Of a stretch of DNA of 27,371 nt, positions 1 to 6,984 are shown piece after piece. A model generated the notes under the pieces. It was not told where the DNA came from. It ran no database searches and saw only the letters and a list, made by a program, of their open reading frames with translations. The DNA comes from CAYGLV01 sp964351025. Its GTDB lineage: Bacteria > Actinomycetota > Thermoleophilia > Gaiellales > Gaiellaceae. Where the stretch lies: NCBI GenBank assembly GCA_964351025.1, contig CAYGLV010000030.1, forward strand, positions 1 to 27,371. The letters are read 5' to 3'. Position numbers and translations under genes: made by a program. Numbering within the stretch: position 1 is the first letter of the stretch; the number at the start of each line of letters is the position of its first letter.

Positions 1-2
1 CC

Positions 3-1583
3 GATTTGCTGGCATACCTCTTCGCCTGCCGACCTGGTGAGCTGGAAGGACTAAGTACGGCGTCGGACCTTCGGCCGGGCCAGGCTGCTGTCGAGAGGGT
101 CCTGGCTCACATAGTTGAGGTTCGACTTCCTCAGGAGCTCGACGAAACAAACCGGCGTCACGTCATGCGCGCTCTTCTGATGGAAGCCGACGCGACCGGA
201 GCTCCAATGGCTCGACACCTGCACGAACAGGCGGGCGGCCACCCTCCGACTCCCTTGGGCGACGACCGCATCGAGGCCGCGCTTGCTCCCCTTGCAGTAG
301 ATAGCTACCCGGCGTTCTTGCTCCCGGCTGAAGAGCAATTCGCAATACCGATGCCCGCTGAGGTGAATTTTCAGGCGACATCACTGGTCTTCCGGCATCC
401 GCAATCCGAACGATTCGCGGACGCTGTACTTCAGGATCCTCGGCTTTCACAGGTGTTCTCTGAGAGAAACGAGCAGAGTGGGCCGACCGCGCTCGTCTAC
501 CGCAACACAGGGCAGGGCGGCGGGCTGCAGCTCACGATGTTGCCCGAGCTGGTCTTTCGCAGCGCTTGGCGGAAACTCGCCGACGCGGAGCGCTCGCCGC
601 AGTCGTTTACTGCGAGCGTCTTGATGGTTTGGCGACTCGTGCGTGACGTTCTCCACGGAGAGACGCGCGCGATCGGTGCGCGGTTCTCCTTCGCCGGAAT
701 CTTGCTGCCGCCAGGCACTCGCCTTGAACTCAACGATGGAGTCTTGCGAGAGGCGAACGCTGCCGATCGGCGAATCGCGCCCGAGTCTTTGAAGCATCAG
801 CTGACCGGGACCGATGCGACAGGCAGTTCGACACTCATCAACTACGACGGCGACGTGGTCTTCGAGGCTGAGGTGCCGTACAAGGTGGAAGTACTTCCCC
901 CCGCGTCAGAAGCGGCGCCCGCGGAATGGCCGCGGCACCTCCGCATGCCCGCCTCCTTGGAGCGGTCGCTCACGCGCCTGCGGTCGAGCTTACTGCTGTC
1001 GGCGCAGCGAGATCATCGTGTTCACATCGTTCCGGCCTGGCGGTACTTCGATGACCCTCTGAGCTGGGGCTACGCGCTCTCCTGGTTTGACCCACGGAAC
1101 GCGACCGGCCTGATGCCGACGACGCTCACGGAGGCCGAGGTAGCCGAATGGGAGAAGTGGTACCGCCTCCTGGATTCGCCTCATGTCGAGCGGATCGAGG
1201 TCGCGCTCACTCGAGTACTGCGAGCGATTGGCGAGCGGAGAGAGCCCTCCGATGTCCTGATCGACTCAGTCATCGCCTGGGAGAACCTCTTTGGCTCTCG
1301 CGAGGGCGAGCCGACACTTCGAGTTACAGCCTCACTGGCGCTCCTCCTAGAGGACGAGTCTAGGAAGCGGCAGGAGCTTCGTGCGATGCTGGCGAAGATC
1401 TACGGTCTGAGAAGCACGGTTGTTCATGGGAGCCATGTCCTCAGAGACACCGACTTTCCCCTCTGCTACGACGCCCTCGAAGTAGCCATCAAGGCGCTCC
1501 GCACGCTGATCGAGAGGCGCCGCGACATTCTTGAGCTGCCAGACGGCGGAGCGAGAAGCCTCCGTTTGATACTTGACGGGTAA
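3..1583 (+). CDS. Hypothetical protein with C-terminal HEPN (Apea-like) domain, 5' end possibly cut
   Basis: The reading frame is open to the window edge. The first possible start is a TTG at 6, so the true N-terminus may lie outside; from there it would encode 525 residues. The N-terminal and middle parts match nothing I recognise. The last 130 residues are helical and contain R-S-T-V-V-H at about 469-474, which fits the R-x4-H signature of HEPN domains, followed by a helix (about 485-505). Apea-like HEPN domains sit at the end of large proteins in this way and many HEPN proteins are RNases or RNA-binding defence proteins. That makes a defence or stress role plausible but unproven. Codon use looks less GC-biased than in the metabolic genes further on, consistent with accessory DNA. 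A 240-base stretch without an evident gene follows. Confidence 0.7.
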   Translation, partial: DLLAYLFACRPGELEGLSTASDLRPGQAAVERVLAHIVEVRLPQELDETNRRHVMRALLMEADATGAPMARHLHEQAGGHPPTPLGDDRIEAALAPLAVDSYPAFLLPAEEQFAIPMPAEVNFQATSLVFRHPQSERFADAVLQDPRLSQVFSERNEQSGPTALVYRNTGQGGGLQLTMLPELVFRSAWRKLADAERSPQSFTASVLMVWRLVRDVLHGETRAIGARFSFAGILLPPGTRLELNDGVLREANAADRRIAPESLKHQLTGTDATGSSTLINYDGDVVFEAEVPYKVEVLPPASEAAPAEWPRHLRMPASLERSLTRLRSSLLLSAQRDHRVHIVPAWRYFDDPLSWGYALSWFDPRNATGLMPTTLTEAEVAEWEKWYRLLDSPHVERIEVALTRVLRAIGERREPSDVLIDSVIAWENLFGSREGEPTLRVTASLALLLEDESRKRQELRAMLAKIYGLRSTVVHGSHVLRDTDFPLCYDALEVAIKALRTLIERRRDILELPDGGARSLRLILDG

Positions 1584-1823
1584 TGCGGTTGCGCTTGCTT
1601 GAATCGCCCGATTAGGTCCATTCCCCAGCATTGACTATTGCCGGTGCTCATCTCGCGAGTCATCGTGAAACCGAGAACGGCCTGCCGACGATGCGGGCGA
1701 CGCAGTTCGACTTACGTTCGGCTGGCTCCATCCGTTGTTCTAATCACAACGTTGTCCCTCCTCAGAACCATCTTCTCCTGTCCGGTCGCTCGAGGAGCAA
1801 ATCGGCGTTACTCAAACCGGAGA

Positions 1824-2309
1824 TCACACTTGCGCGACGAGGTCGAGCGGGGTGACGTACTCGCCTGCTCGGTTGTGGAGCGCTCGGCGGAGAAAGCGGT
1901 TGAGGAAGACGGTGTCGGAGCGATCGATCCCACCCATCGCTTCGATTCGGTAGCGGGCATGCACGGCCGCGTCGTTCATGACGCCGAGAACGCTGCGGCT
2001 CGCGGTCTTCGCCAGGTGGACATCTCCGGCATCGAGCCGTCCGAGCGTGTCGGCCGCGAGGCCCTCGGAGCTGAGGTGCTCCTCGGCGAGGCTCACGACG
2101 TACGGCCCGATCGGAAGGAGATTCGCCTTCCGGACATCGGCGACGAACACCGGGAAGAGCGTGCCGGCATGAGTGAGCAGGAGACACTTCCGGCGGTCGA
2201 TCCAGAGCAGGTTCAGGTACCAGTCGTCGTCGGAAGGTGGCGCCGTGGTGAACTCTCCCGGTCTGGTGCCGAGGAGAGTGAGCATCTTCGCCGTGCAGCG
2301 GAGGATCAT
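1824..2309 (-). CDS. DUF6933 domain-containing protein
   Basis: This 161-residue cytosolic protein begins M-I-L-R-C-T and contains D-W-Y-x-N-L-L-W-I-D-R-R-K-C-L-L (about 29-44), then T-H-A-G-T-L-F-P-V-F-V. That is the recognisable core of the DUF6933 family, whose function is unknown. It has no signal peptide or membrane segment. It lies 44 bases downstream of hicB on the same strand, so the two may be cotranscribed. DUF6933 genes are often found as singletons in accessory regions. The ATG at 2309 has a GAGGTGG-like sequence about 17 bases upstream, too far to be a convincing ribosome binding site, so the start is probable rather than certain. Confidence 0.8.
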   Translation of the reverse strand: MILRCTAKMLTLLGTRPGEFTTAPPSDDDWYLNLLWIDRRKCLLLTHAGTLFPVFVADVRKANLLPIGPYVVSLAEEHLSSEGLAADTLGRLDAGDVHLAKTASRSVLGVMNDAAVHARYRIEAMGGIDRSDTVFLNRFLRRALHNRAGEYVTPLDLVAQV

Positions 2310-2353
2310 CGGCGAGGCAGGTTTGCCACCTCAGCGTCTCAACCGGGCACGCG

Positions 2354-2572
2354 TCAGGCGACGCTCAGCGTGAGCGTCTCGCGTGTCGCCTGCGAACCGA
2401 TTGCGCCTCGCTCGGTGGAGGTCAGCGCCTGGAGCCACTCGTCGAGCGCGTCGCGGACGAGTTCGCGTGCCTCGTCGAGCGTGGGAGCGCACGTGACCAC
2501 GCCGGGCAGCTCCTCGATGGTCGCACGCACCCACCCCTGCTCGTCGGGCTCGAAGACGACATGCAAATCCAT
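2354..2572 (-). CDS. hicB: HicB-family antitoxin (short form)
   Basis: The 72-residue product starts M-D-L-H-V-V-F-E-P-D-E-x-G-W and continues through E-L-P-G-V-V-T-C-A-P-T-L-D-E-A-R-E-L-V-R-D-A-L. This is the degenerate RNase-H-like fold of HicB antitoxins, which bind and block HicA. It ends soon after this domain, so the C-terminal ribbon-helix-helix or HTH that many HicB proteins use for autoregulation is missing. The frame extends to a TTG at 2587, but a TACTCT box at 2579-2584 places a transcription start at the ATG at 2572, so I chose that start. The neighbour hicA lies 56 bases away and is read in the opposite direction. That is unusual, since hicA and hicB normally form one operon. 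Confidence 0.78.
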   Translation of the reverse strand: MDLHVVFEPDEQGWVRATIEELPGVVTCAPTLDEARELVRDALDEWLQALTSTERGAIGSQATRETLTLSVA

Positions 2573-2578
2573 GGTCAT

Positions 2579-2584
2579 AGAGTA
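2579..2584 (-). promoter_or_regulatory. Putative -10 box for leaderless hicB
   Basis: TACTCT on the minus strand is followed by six bases and then the ATG of hicB at 2572. This matches the TANNNT-N6-start pattern seen at several other genes here. No clear -35 element is visible. Confidence 0.4.
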
Positions 2585-2616
2585 CAACCCGGTCGTCGTT
2601 TCGCTGCGCTGCCGAC

Positions 2617-2622
2617 GATACT
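2617..2622 (+). promoter_or_regulatory. Putative -10 box for leaderless hicA
   Basis: GATACT is followed by six bases and then the hicA ATG at 2629. No Shine-Dalgarno sequence precedes the gene, so a leaderless transcript is the simplest reading. Confidence 0.4.
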
Positions 2623-2628
2623 GGACCG

Positions 2629-2823
2629 ATGACGGCGCTCCGCGAGCTCGAGCGGCACCTGATCGCCAACGGCTGCGAACGCGTCCGACACGGCTCGCGC
2701 CACGATGTCTGGCGTAGTCCTGCCGCCGAGCGGCCGGTCACCGTCCCGCGCCACCGCGAGATTCCGTTCGGAACGGCTCGCGCGATCTGCCGTCAGCTCG
2801 GGATTCCCGACCCGCCGCGGTGA
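2629..2823 (+). CDS. hicA: HicA-family mRNA interferase toxin
   Basis: This 64-residue protein has the HicA double-stranded-RNA-binding-like fold. It shows an N-terminal helix, then H-G-S-R-H-D-V-W with the candidate catalytic His, then V-T-V-P-R-H-R-E-I and the terminal helix A-R-A-I-C-R-Q-L-G-I-P. The classical motif is G-S-H. Here the His is one residue later (G-S-R-H), as in the subfamily ending in P-R-H-x-E-I...I-C-R-x-L-G-I. HicA toxins cleave mRNA and are neutralised by HicB. It is divergent from hicB, so toxin and antitoxin would be made from separate transcripts. The ATG at 2629 is 6 bases after a GATACT box. Confidence 0.82.
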   Translation: MTALRELERHLIANGCERVRHGSRHDVWRSPAAERPVTVPRHREIPFGTARAICRQLGIPDPPR

Positions 2824-2889
2824 GACTCAGCAGCGTGGTCAGTCGCTCCGAGAGGTTTGAAAGCTGACCAGTTAGGTCCACCTCGCGTC

Positions 2890-2917
2890 CCCGGCCGGCG
2901 ACGTCTCCCGGCCGGCG
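2890..2917. repeat. Two copies of an 11-bp CCGGCCGG-containing repeat
   Basis: CCCGGCCGGCG occurs at 2890-2900 and again at 2907-2917. The core CCGGCCGG is self-complementary, so the two copies can pair as a hairpin. It lies between hicA and the Nudix promoter and may act as a transcription stop for hicA, although no T-run follows. Confidence 0.35.
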
Positions 2918-2942
2918 GAGCCGGGCCACGTCGGGAGTTTTG

Positions 2943-2970
2943 GTTGACAAGACCATAACCTCTTGGTAAC
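2943..2970. promoter_or_regulatory. Inverted repeat overlapping the Nudix-regulator promoter (candidate operator)
   Basis: The arm GTTGACAAGA (2943-2952) and TCTTGGTAAC (2961-2970), reverse complement GTTACCAAGA, match at 8 of 10 positions around an 8-base centre. The repeat covers the -35 hexamer, the spacer and the start of the -10 hexamer. A repressor bound here would block the promoter. The obvious candidate is the NrtR-like protein encoded immediately downstream. Confidence 0.55.
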
Positions 2971-2972
2971 GT
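2944..2972 (+). promoter_or_regulatory. Promoter of the Nudix-regulator / dehydrogenase operon
   Basis: A perfect TTGACA -35 (2944-2949) is separated by 17 bases from TAACGT (2967-2972), a TANNNT -10 box. The GTG start at 2980 is 8 bases after the end of the -10 box, where transcription should begin. The mRNA is therefore predicted to be leaderless. Confidence 0.65.
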
Positions 2973-2979
2973 AAGAGTC

Positions 2980-3735
2980 GTGGCGACCAAAACCAGCGAT
3001 TCGGGAGTGCCGGCAGGCTACGACCCGTCGGTCTTCCCGGCGTTTGCGGTGACGGTGGACGTGGTGATCCTGACCATGTCCGAAGGCGTGCTCCATGCGG
3101 TGCTCGTGCGTCGTGGCGAGGCGCCGTTCGAGGGGATGTGGGCGATCCCGGGTGGCTTCAAGCGTCCCACCGAGACGTTGGACGAGGCGGCGAAGCGGGA
3201 GCTCCGCGAGGAGACCGGCGTCGATGGCGCGAGCTTGCTCACCCAGTTCGGCGCCTACGGCGATCCCGGGCGCGACCCTCGGATGAACGTCGTGACAGTT
3301 GCGTACCTCGCCGTGCTGCGCGACGTTGGCGAGGTCGTGGCCGGCACGGACGCAGCAGCCGCCGCCCTGACCCCGGTGTCGGACGTGCTCAACGGAAAGA
3401 TCGACCTGGCGTTCGATCACCTGCGGATCGTGCGCGATGCGGTCGAGCGCGTCCGCGTCGAGCTCGAGGTCACGGGCATTGCAACCGCGTTCGTCGGAGC
3501 GACGTTCACGTTGGCCGAGCTGCGGGCTGTGTACGAGGCGGTCTGGGGCGTGCAGCTCGACGCCGCGAACTTCCGGCGCAGTGTCGTCTCGGAGGACGGA
3601 TGGGTGATCCCGACCGGGCGCCGGGTTCGGCCCGGCCCGGCCGGCGGCAGGCCTGCGGAGCTCTATCGGGCTGGGCAGGCGTGGAGCCACGGCGGGCCCA
3701 TCCACCGTTTCCAGCGAAGCGACGAGAGGGCGTGA
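2980..3735 (+). CDS. NrtR-like transcriptional regulator (Nudix domain plus winged helix)
   Basis: Residues 20-150 form a Nudix domain with a complete Nudix box at 59-81 (G-x5-E-x7-R-E-L-R-E-E-T-G-V). The C-terminal 80 residues (around F-T-L-A-E-L-R-A-V-Y-E-A-V-W-G...N-F-R-R) form the winged-helix domain typical of NrtR-family regulators. Known members sense ADP-ribose or related nucleotides and repress NAD metabolism, sugar or redox genes. The intact Nudix box means hydrolysis may be retained. It is the first gene of a unit with three NAD(P)-dependent dehydrogenases; the next gene starts 4 bases after its stop. That suggests control of these redox genes and of itself through the inverted repeat over its promoter. 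Start: the GTG at 2980, set by the promoter position. Confidence 0.85.
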   Translation: MATKTSDSGVPAGYDPSVFPAFAVTVDVVILTMSEGVLHAVLVRRGEAPFEGMWAIPGGFKRPTETLDEAAKRELREETGVDGASLLTQFGAYGDPGRDPRMNVVTVAYLAVLRDVGEVVAGTDAAAAALTPVSDVLNGKIDLAFDHLRIVRDAVERVRVELEVTGIATAFVGATFTLAELRAVYEAVWGVQLDAANFRRSVVSEDGWVIPTGRRVRPGPAGGRPAELYRAGQAWSHGGPIHRFQRSDERA

Positions 3736-3739
3736 ACTC

Positions 3740-4717
3740 GTGAGAGCGGTTGTCCACGACAGGTACGGGCCTCCCGAGGTTCTGCGCCTCGAAGAGGTCG
3801 AGCGGCCAGTTCCCAGGGACGACGAGGTCCTCGTCAGGATCCACGCCACGACGGTCACCCGAACCGACTGCGGACTTCGCAGTGCCGATCTGTTCATCTC
3901 TCGCTTCTTCACCGGCCTGCGCCGACCGAAGGGGAGGATCCTCGGCAGTGAGCTGGCCGGCGAAGTCGAGGCGGTCGGCGCGGCCGTCACCGAGTTCGAG
4001 GTCGGTGACGAGGTCTTCGGGGTCGGCGGAGGTGCCCATGCGGAGTACATCTGCGTCCGCGAGAGCGGCGCGCTGGCGCACAAGCCGGCCGGCACGACCT
4101 TCGAGGAAGCTTCGGCGGTCTGCGACGGAGCCGCCCTCGCGCTCGCCTGCCTGAGAAAGGCAGACCTTGGCAGGGGACAGAGCATCGTCGTCTACGGGGC
4201 CTCCGGATCCGTCGGCACCGCCGCGGTGCAGCTGGCGAAGCACTTCGGGGCCGACGTCACCGCCGTTTGCGACACCAAGAACCTCGAGCTCGTGAGATCG
4301 CTCGGAGCCGACCAGGTGATCGACTACACGCAGGAGGACTTCACGAAGAACGGCGAGACCTACGACGTCATCTTCGACGCTGTCGGCAAGCACTCGTTCA
4401 GGCGCTGCAGACGCTCGCTGAAGCCGGGCGGGATCTTCCTCGAGACCGACCTGGGGTTCATGTGGCACGTCCCGCTCCTGGCCCTGCTGACCCGGCGGTT
4501 CGGCCACAAGCGGCTGGCGCTCGGGATCACCCGGTACGCGAAAAAGGACGTTCTCCTCCTCAGGGAGCTCATCGAGGCGGGGCGCTACCGGGCGGTCATC
4601 GACCGCCGCTACCCGCTGGAGCAGGTGGTCGAGGCGACCCGGTACGTCGAGACGGGGCAGAAGACGGGGAACGTCGTCCTCACGGTCAGCCGCAATGGCG
4701 CAGGAGCAACGCAGTGA
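3740..4717 (+). CDS. MDR-superfamily NAD(P)-dependent dehydrogenase / quinone oxidoreductase-like, copy 1
   Basis: The 325-residue protein has an N-terminal GroES-like catalytic domain (V-R-A-V-V-H-D-R-Y-G-P-P...) and a Rossmann domain with G-A-S-G-S-V-G near residues 154-160, which binds NAD(P)H. The cysteines that bind catalytic and structural zinc in classical alcohol dehydrogenases are absent, so it belongs with the zinc-independent quinone-oxidoreductase/enoyl-reductase branch. The substrate cannot be read from the sequence. The start is the GTG at 3740, 4 bases after the regulator's stop, with GAGAGGG upstream. The next gene is a close paralogue beginning with nearly the same residues, so this is half of a tandem duplication. 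Confidence 0.86.
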   Translation: MRAVVHDRYGPPEVLRLEEVERPVPRDDEVLVRIHATTVTRTDCGLRSADLFISRFFTGLRRPKGRILGSELAGEVEAVGAAVTEFEVGDEVFGVGGGAHAEYICVRESGALAHKPAGTTFEEASAVCDGAALALACLRKADLGRGQSIVVYGASGSVGTAAVQLAKHFGADVTAVCDTKNLELVRSLGADQVIDYTQEDFTKNGETYDVIFDAVGKHSFRRCRRSLKPGGIFLETDLGFMWHVPLLALLTRRFGHKRLALGITRYAKKDVLLLRELIEAGRYRAVIDRRYPLEQVVEATRYVETGQKTGNVVLTVSRNGAGATQ

Positions 4718-4722
4718 ACGCG

Positions 4723-5706
4723 ATGAGAGCCGTTGTCCACGACAGGTACGGACCGCCGGACGTGCTGCGGCTCGAAGACGTCGAGCGGCCCGTTCCCAAG
4801 GACGACGAACTCCTCGTCAGGGTCCACGCCACGACGGTCACCCGGGGGGACTGCGGGCTTCGCGGCTCTGAGTACTTCTTCCCCCGCGTCTTCACCGGTC
4901 TCCTCCGACCAAAGAGGAGGATCGCCGGGACGGAGCTGGCCGGAGTGGTCGAGACGGTCGGCAGGGCGGTCAGCGAGTTCGAGGTCGGTGACGAGGTCTT
5001 CGGCATCAGCTGGGGCGCCAATGCGGAGTACATCTGCGTCCGTGAGGGCGGCGTGGTGGCGCACAAGCCGGTCGGCATGAGCTTCGAAGAGGCCGCGGCG
5101 GTCTGCGACGGAGCGCTCCTCGCACGGACGTGCCTGAAGCCGGCGGATCTCCGCAAGGGGCGGAGCCTCCTCGTCTACGGCGCTTCTGGGTCCTTCGGGG
5201 TCGCCGCGGTGCAGCTGGCCAAGCACTTCGGGGCCGACGTCGACGCGGTGTGCGCGACGAAGAACCTCGAGCTCGTGAGATCGCTCGGAGCGAACGAGGT
5301 CTTCGACTACCTGCAGGAGGACTTCACCAAGAAGGGCAAGACGTACGACGTCATCTTCGACGCGGTCGGCAAGCACTCGTTCCGCCGCAGCAGGCGCGCC
5401 CTGAAGCCGGGCGGGCTCTACATCACGACCGACCTCGGGTTCATGTGGCATGCCCCGCTCCTGGCCTTGCTGACCCGGTGGGTCGGGGACAAGAGAGCGA
5501 AGCTCGGCATCGGCACGTACAGGAAGGAGGATGTCCTCCTCCTCAAGGAGCTGATCGAGGCCGGGGAGTACCGGGCGGTCATCGACCGGTGCTACCCGTT
5601 GGAGGACGTTGTCGAGGCGACTCGATACGTGGAAACCGAGCAGAAGACCGGGAACGTCGTCCTGACGGTCAACCGTAACGGCACTCCCGCAAACCGGACG
5701 TCCTAG
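4723..5706 (+). CDS. MDR-superfamily NAD(P)-dependent dehydrogenase, copy 2
   Basis: This 327-residue protein is highly similar over its full length to the product of the preceding gene. Shared stretches include V-H-D-R-Y-G-P-P, F-E-V-G-D-E-V-F-G, Q-L-A-K-H-F-G-A-D-V and Y-D-V-I-F-D-A-V-G-K-H-S-F-R-R. It has the same zinc-free MDR layout. The nucleotide-binding loop reads G-A-S-G-S-F-G instead of G-A-S-G-S-V-G, a small change at a position that touches the cofactor. I chose the ATG at 4723 because it aligns with the start of copy 1. A GTG at 4714 overlaps the previous stop as GTGA and has GGAG 7 bases upstream, so translation may really begin there. Confidence 0.86.
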   Translation: MRAVVHDRYGPPDVLRLEDVERPVPKDDELLVRVHATTVTRGDCGLRGSEYFFPRVFTGLLRPKRRIAGTELAGVVETVGRAVSEFEVGDEVFGISWGANAEYICVREGGVVAHKPVGMSFEEAAAVCDGALLARTCLKPADLRKGRSLLVYGASGSFGVAAVQLAKHFGADVDAVCATKNLELVRSLGANEVFDYLQEDFTKKGKTYDVIFDAVGKHSFRRSRRALKPGGLYITTDLGFMWHAPLLALLTRWVGDKRAKLGIGTYRKEDVLLLKELIEAGEYRAVIDRCYPLEDVVEATRYVETEQKTGNVVLTVNRNGTPANRTS

Positions 5707-5726
5707 TCCGCGAGAGGAAGAAAGCC

Positions 5727-5945
5727 ATGCTCCCCATTTTCGACTACGACGCAGTTCGACAGCTGACCCGCGAGCACCGGGCCGAGGCCGAGGCCGAGCG
5801 CCTGGCGCTGCTGGCCCGCGACGGCCGCCTGCGGCCTTCACGCCGGCTGCCTCTAGCGAGTGAGATCGAGCACCTGCGCATCGCACATCGCGATGCGATG
5901 CAGAGGGCCGGGCACGTCGTCGTGACTGTGTGGCCGCGGCGATGA
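5727..5945 (+). CDS. Small hypothetical protein coupled to the third dehydrogenase
   Basis: The 72-residue product is charged and Arg/Glu-rich with a helical N-terminal half (R-Q-L-T-R-E-H-R-A-E-A-E-A-E-R-L). It has no signal peptide and no family I recognise. Two facts support a real gene: a strong ribosome binding site (GAGAGGAAG, 5712-5720) sits 6 bases before the ATG, and its stop overlaps the ATG of the next gene in the coupled form ATGA (5942-5945). It lies inside the Nudix-dehydrogenase operon. It may be a small partner protein or simply a translational coupler. Confidence 0.6.
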   Translation: MLPIFDYDAVRQLTREHRAEAEAERLALLARDGRLRPSRRLPLASEIEHLRIAHRDAMQRAGHVVVTVWPRR

Positions 5946-6910
5946 AAGCGATCGTCCACACCAGGTACGGCTCACCCGATGTCCTCGAGTGCCAGGAGGT
6001 CGACAAGCCAGACCCGACGGACGACGAGGTGCTGGTACGGGTCCGCGCGGCTTCGGTGAATCCAGCGGACTGGTACGGCGTGGCCGGCAGGCCGTACGTC
6101 GGCCGCGTGCTGATGGGGCTCCGCAAGCCGAAGAGCAGCAGCGTGCGCACCGACTTCGCGGGGACGGTGGAAGCCGTCGGCAGAGACGTCACGGAGTTTC
6201 GACCGGGTGACGAGGTCTTCGGCAGGAGCGGAGCTTTCGCCGAGTACGTCTGTGTTCGCGCGGATGGAGCACTCGCGCTGAAGCCGGCCAACCTGACCTT
6301 CGAGCAGGCGGCGGCCGTGGCTGTGGCGGCGCTCACCGCGCTGCAGGGCCTGCGCGACAAGGGGCAGGTTCAGCCGGGGCAGCAGGTCCTGATCAACGGC
6401 GCGTCGGGAGGCGTGGGCACGTTCGCCGTGCAGATCGCCAAGGCGCTCGGGGCGGAGGTGACCGCCGTCTGCAGCACGCGGAACGTCGACCTCGTGTGCT
6501 CGCTCGGCGCCGATTACGTCGTCGACTACACCCAGGAGGACTTCACCCGGAGCGACCGGCGCTACGACGTGCTGCTCGATGTCGCCGGGAGCAGGTCGTG
6601 GCGGGCGTGCAGGCGCGTCCTCACCCCGCAGGCGACTCTCGTGATCATCGGAGCACCGAAGGGCGGCCGTCTACTGGGACCGCTCAGTCACATCATCAAG
6701 GTTCGCCTGGCGGCAGTGCGCAGCAGCCGGAAGGCCGTCTTCTTCATCGCGAATCTGAACAAGCAGGACCTGGGGTTCCTGGGAGAGCTGTTCGAGGCCG
6801 GAAAGGTGACACCGATCATCGACAGGCGGTACGAGCTGAGCGAAACCGCCGATGCCTTCCGGTACCTGGGAGAAGGGCACGCCCAGGGAAAGGTCATCGT
6901 CACCGTGTGA
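5942..6910 (+). CDS. MDR-superfamily NAD(P)-dependent dehydrogenase, copy 3
   Basis: The 322-residue protein starts M-K-A-I-V-H-T-R-Y-G-S-P-D-V-L and has the Rossmann loop G-A-S-G-G-V-G near residues 153-159. It shares the zinc-free MDR layout of the two upstream genes but is clearly more diverged, with a distinct middle region (V-N-P-A-D-W-Y-G-V-A-G-R-P). V-N-P-x-D-W is common in quinone-oxidoreductase-like members. The ATG at 5942 overlaps the preceding stop. A GTG at 5930 in the same frame is possible but less likely. It is the last gene of the operon and has its own independent paralogue history. Confidence 0.87.
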   Translation: MKAIVHTRYGSPDVLECQEVDKPDPTDDEVLVRVRAASVNPADWYGVAGRPYVGRVLMGLRKPKSSSVRTDFAGTVEAVGRDVTEFRPGDEVFGRSGAFAEYVCVRADGALALKPANLTFEQAAAVAVAALTALQGLRDKGQVQPGQQVLINGASGGVGTFAVQIAKALGAEVTAVCSTRNVDLVCSLGADYVVDYTQEDFTRSDRRYDVLLDVAGSRSWRACRRVLTPQATLVIIGAPKGGRLLGPLSHIIKVRLAAVRSSRKAVFFIANLNKQDLGFLGELFEAGKVTPIIDRRYELSETADAFRYLGEGHAQGKVIVTV

Positions 6911-6972
6911 GGCGCACCCCGAGGTGACGAGGCACCGAGTTCGCCGTCGGGCGGCCTCGACGACGGGCCAGC

Positions 6973-6978
6973 TACCCT
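6973..6978 (+). promoter_or_regulatory. Putative -10 box for the SDR gene (leaderless)
   Basis: TACCCT ends 6 bases before the GTG at 6985. No Shine-Dalgarno sequence is present. Confidence 0.4.
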
Positions 6979-6984
6979 CCTTCG

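Noticed and set aside
1584..1823. Possible short genes in the gap after the HEPN protein
   Set aside because: No frame has a convincing start signal or recognisable product; I see nothing supportable.
1612..2880. Shared TTAGGTCCA sequence near 1612 and 2874 as possible island ends
   Set aside because: Nine bases of identity is too little, and nothing else at the two sites matches.
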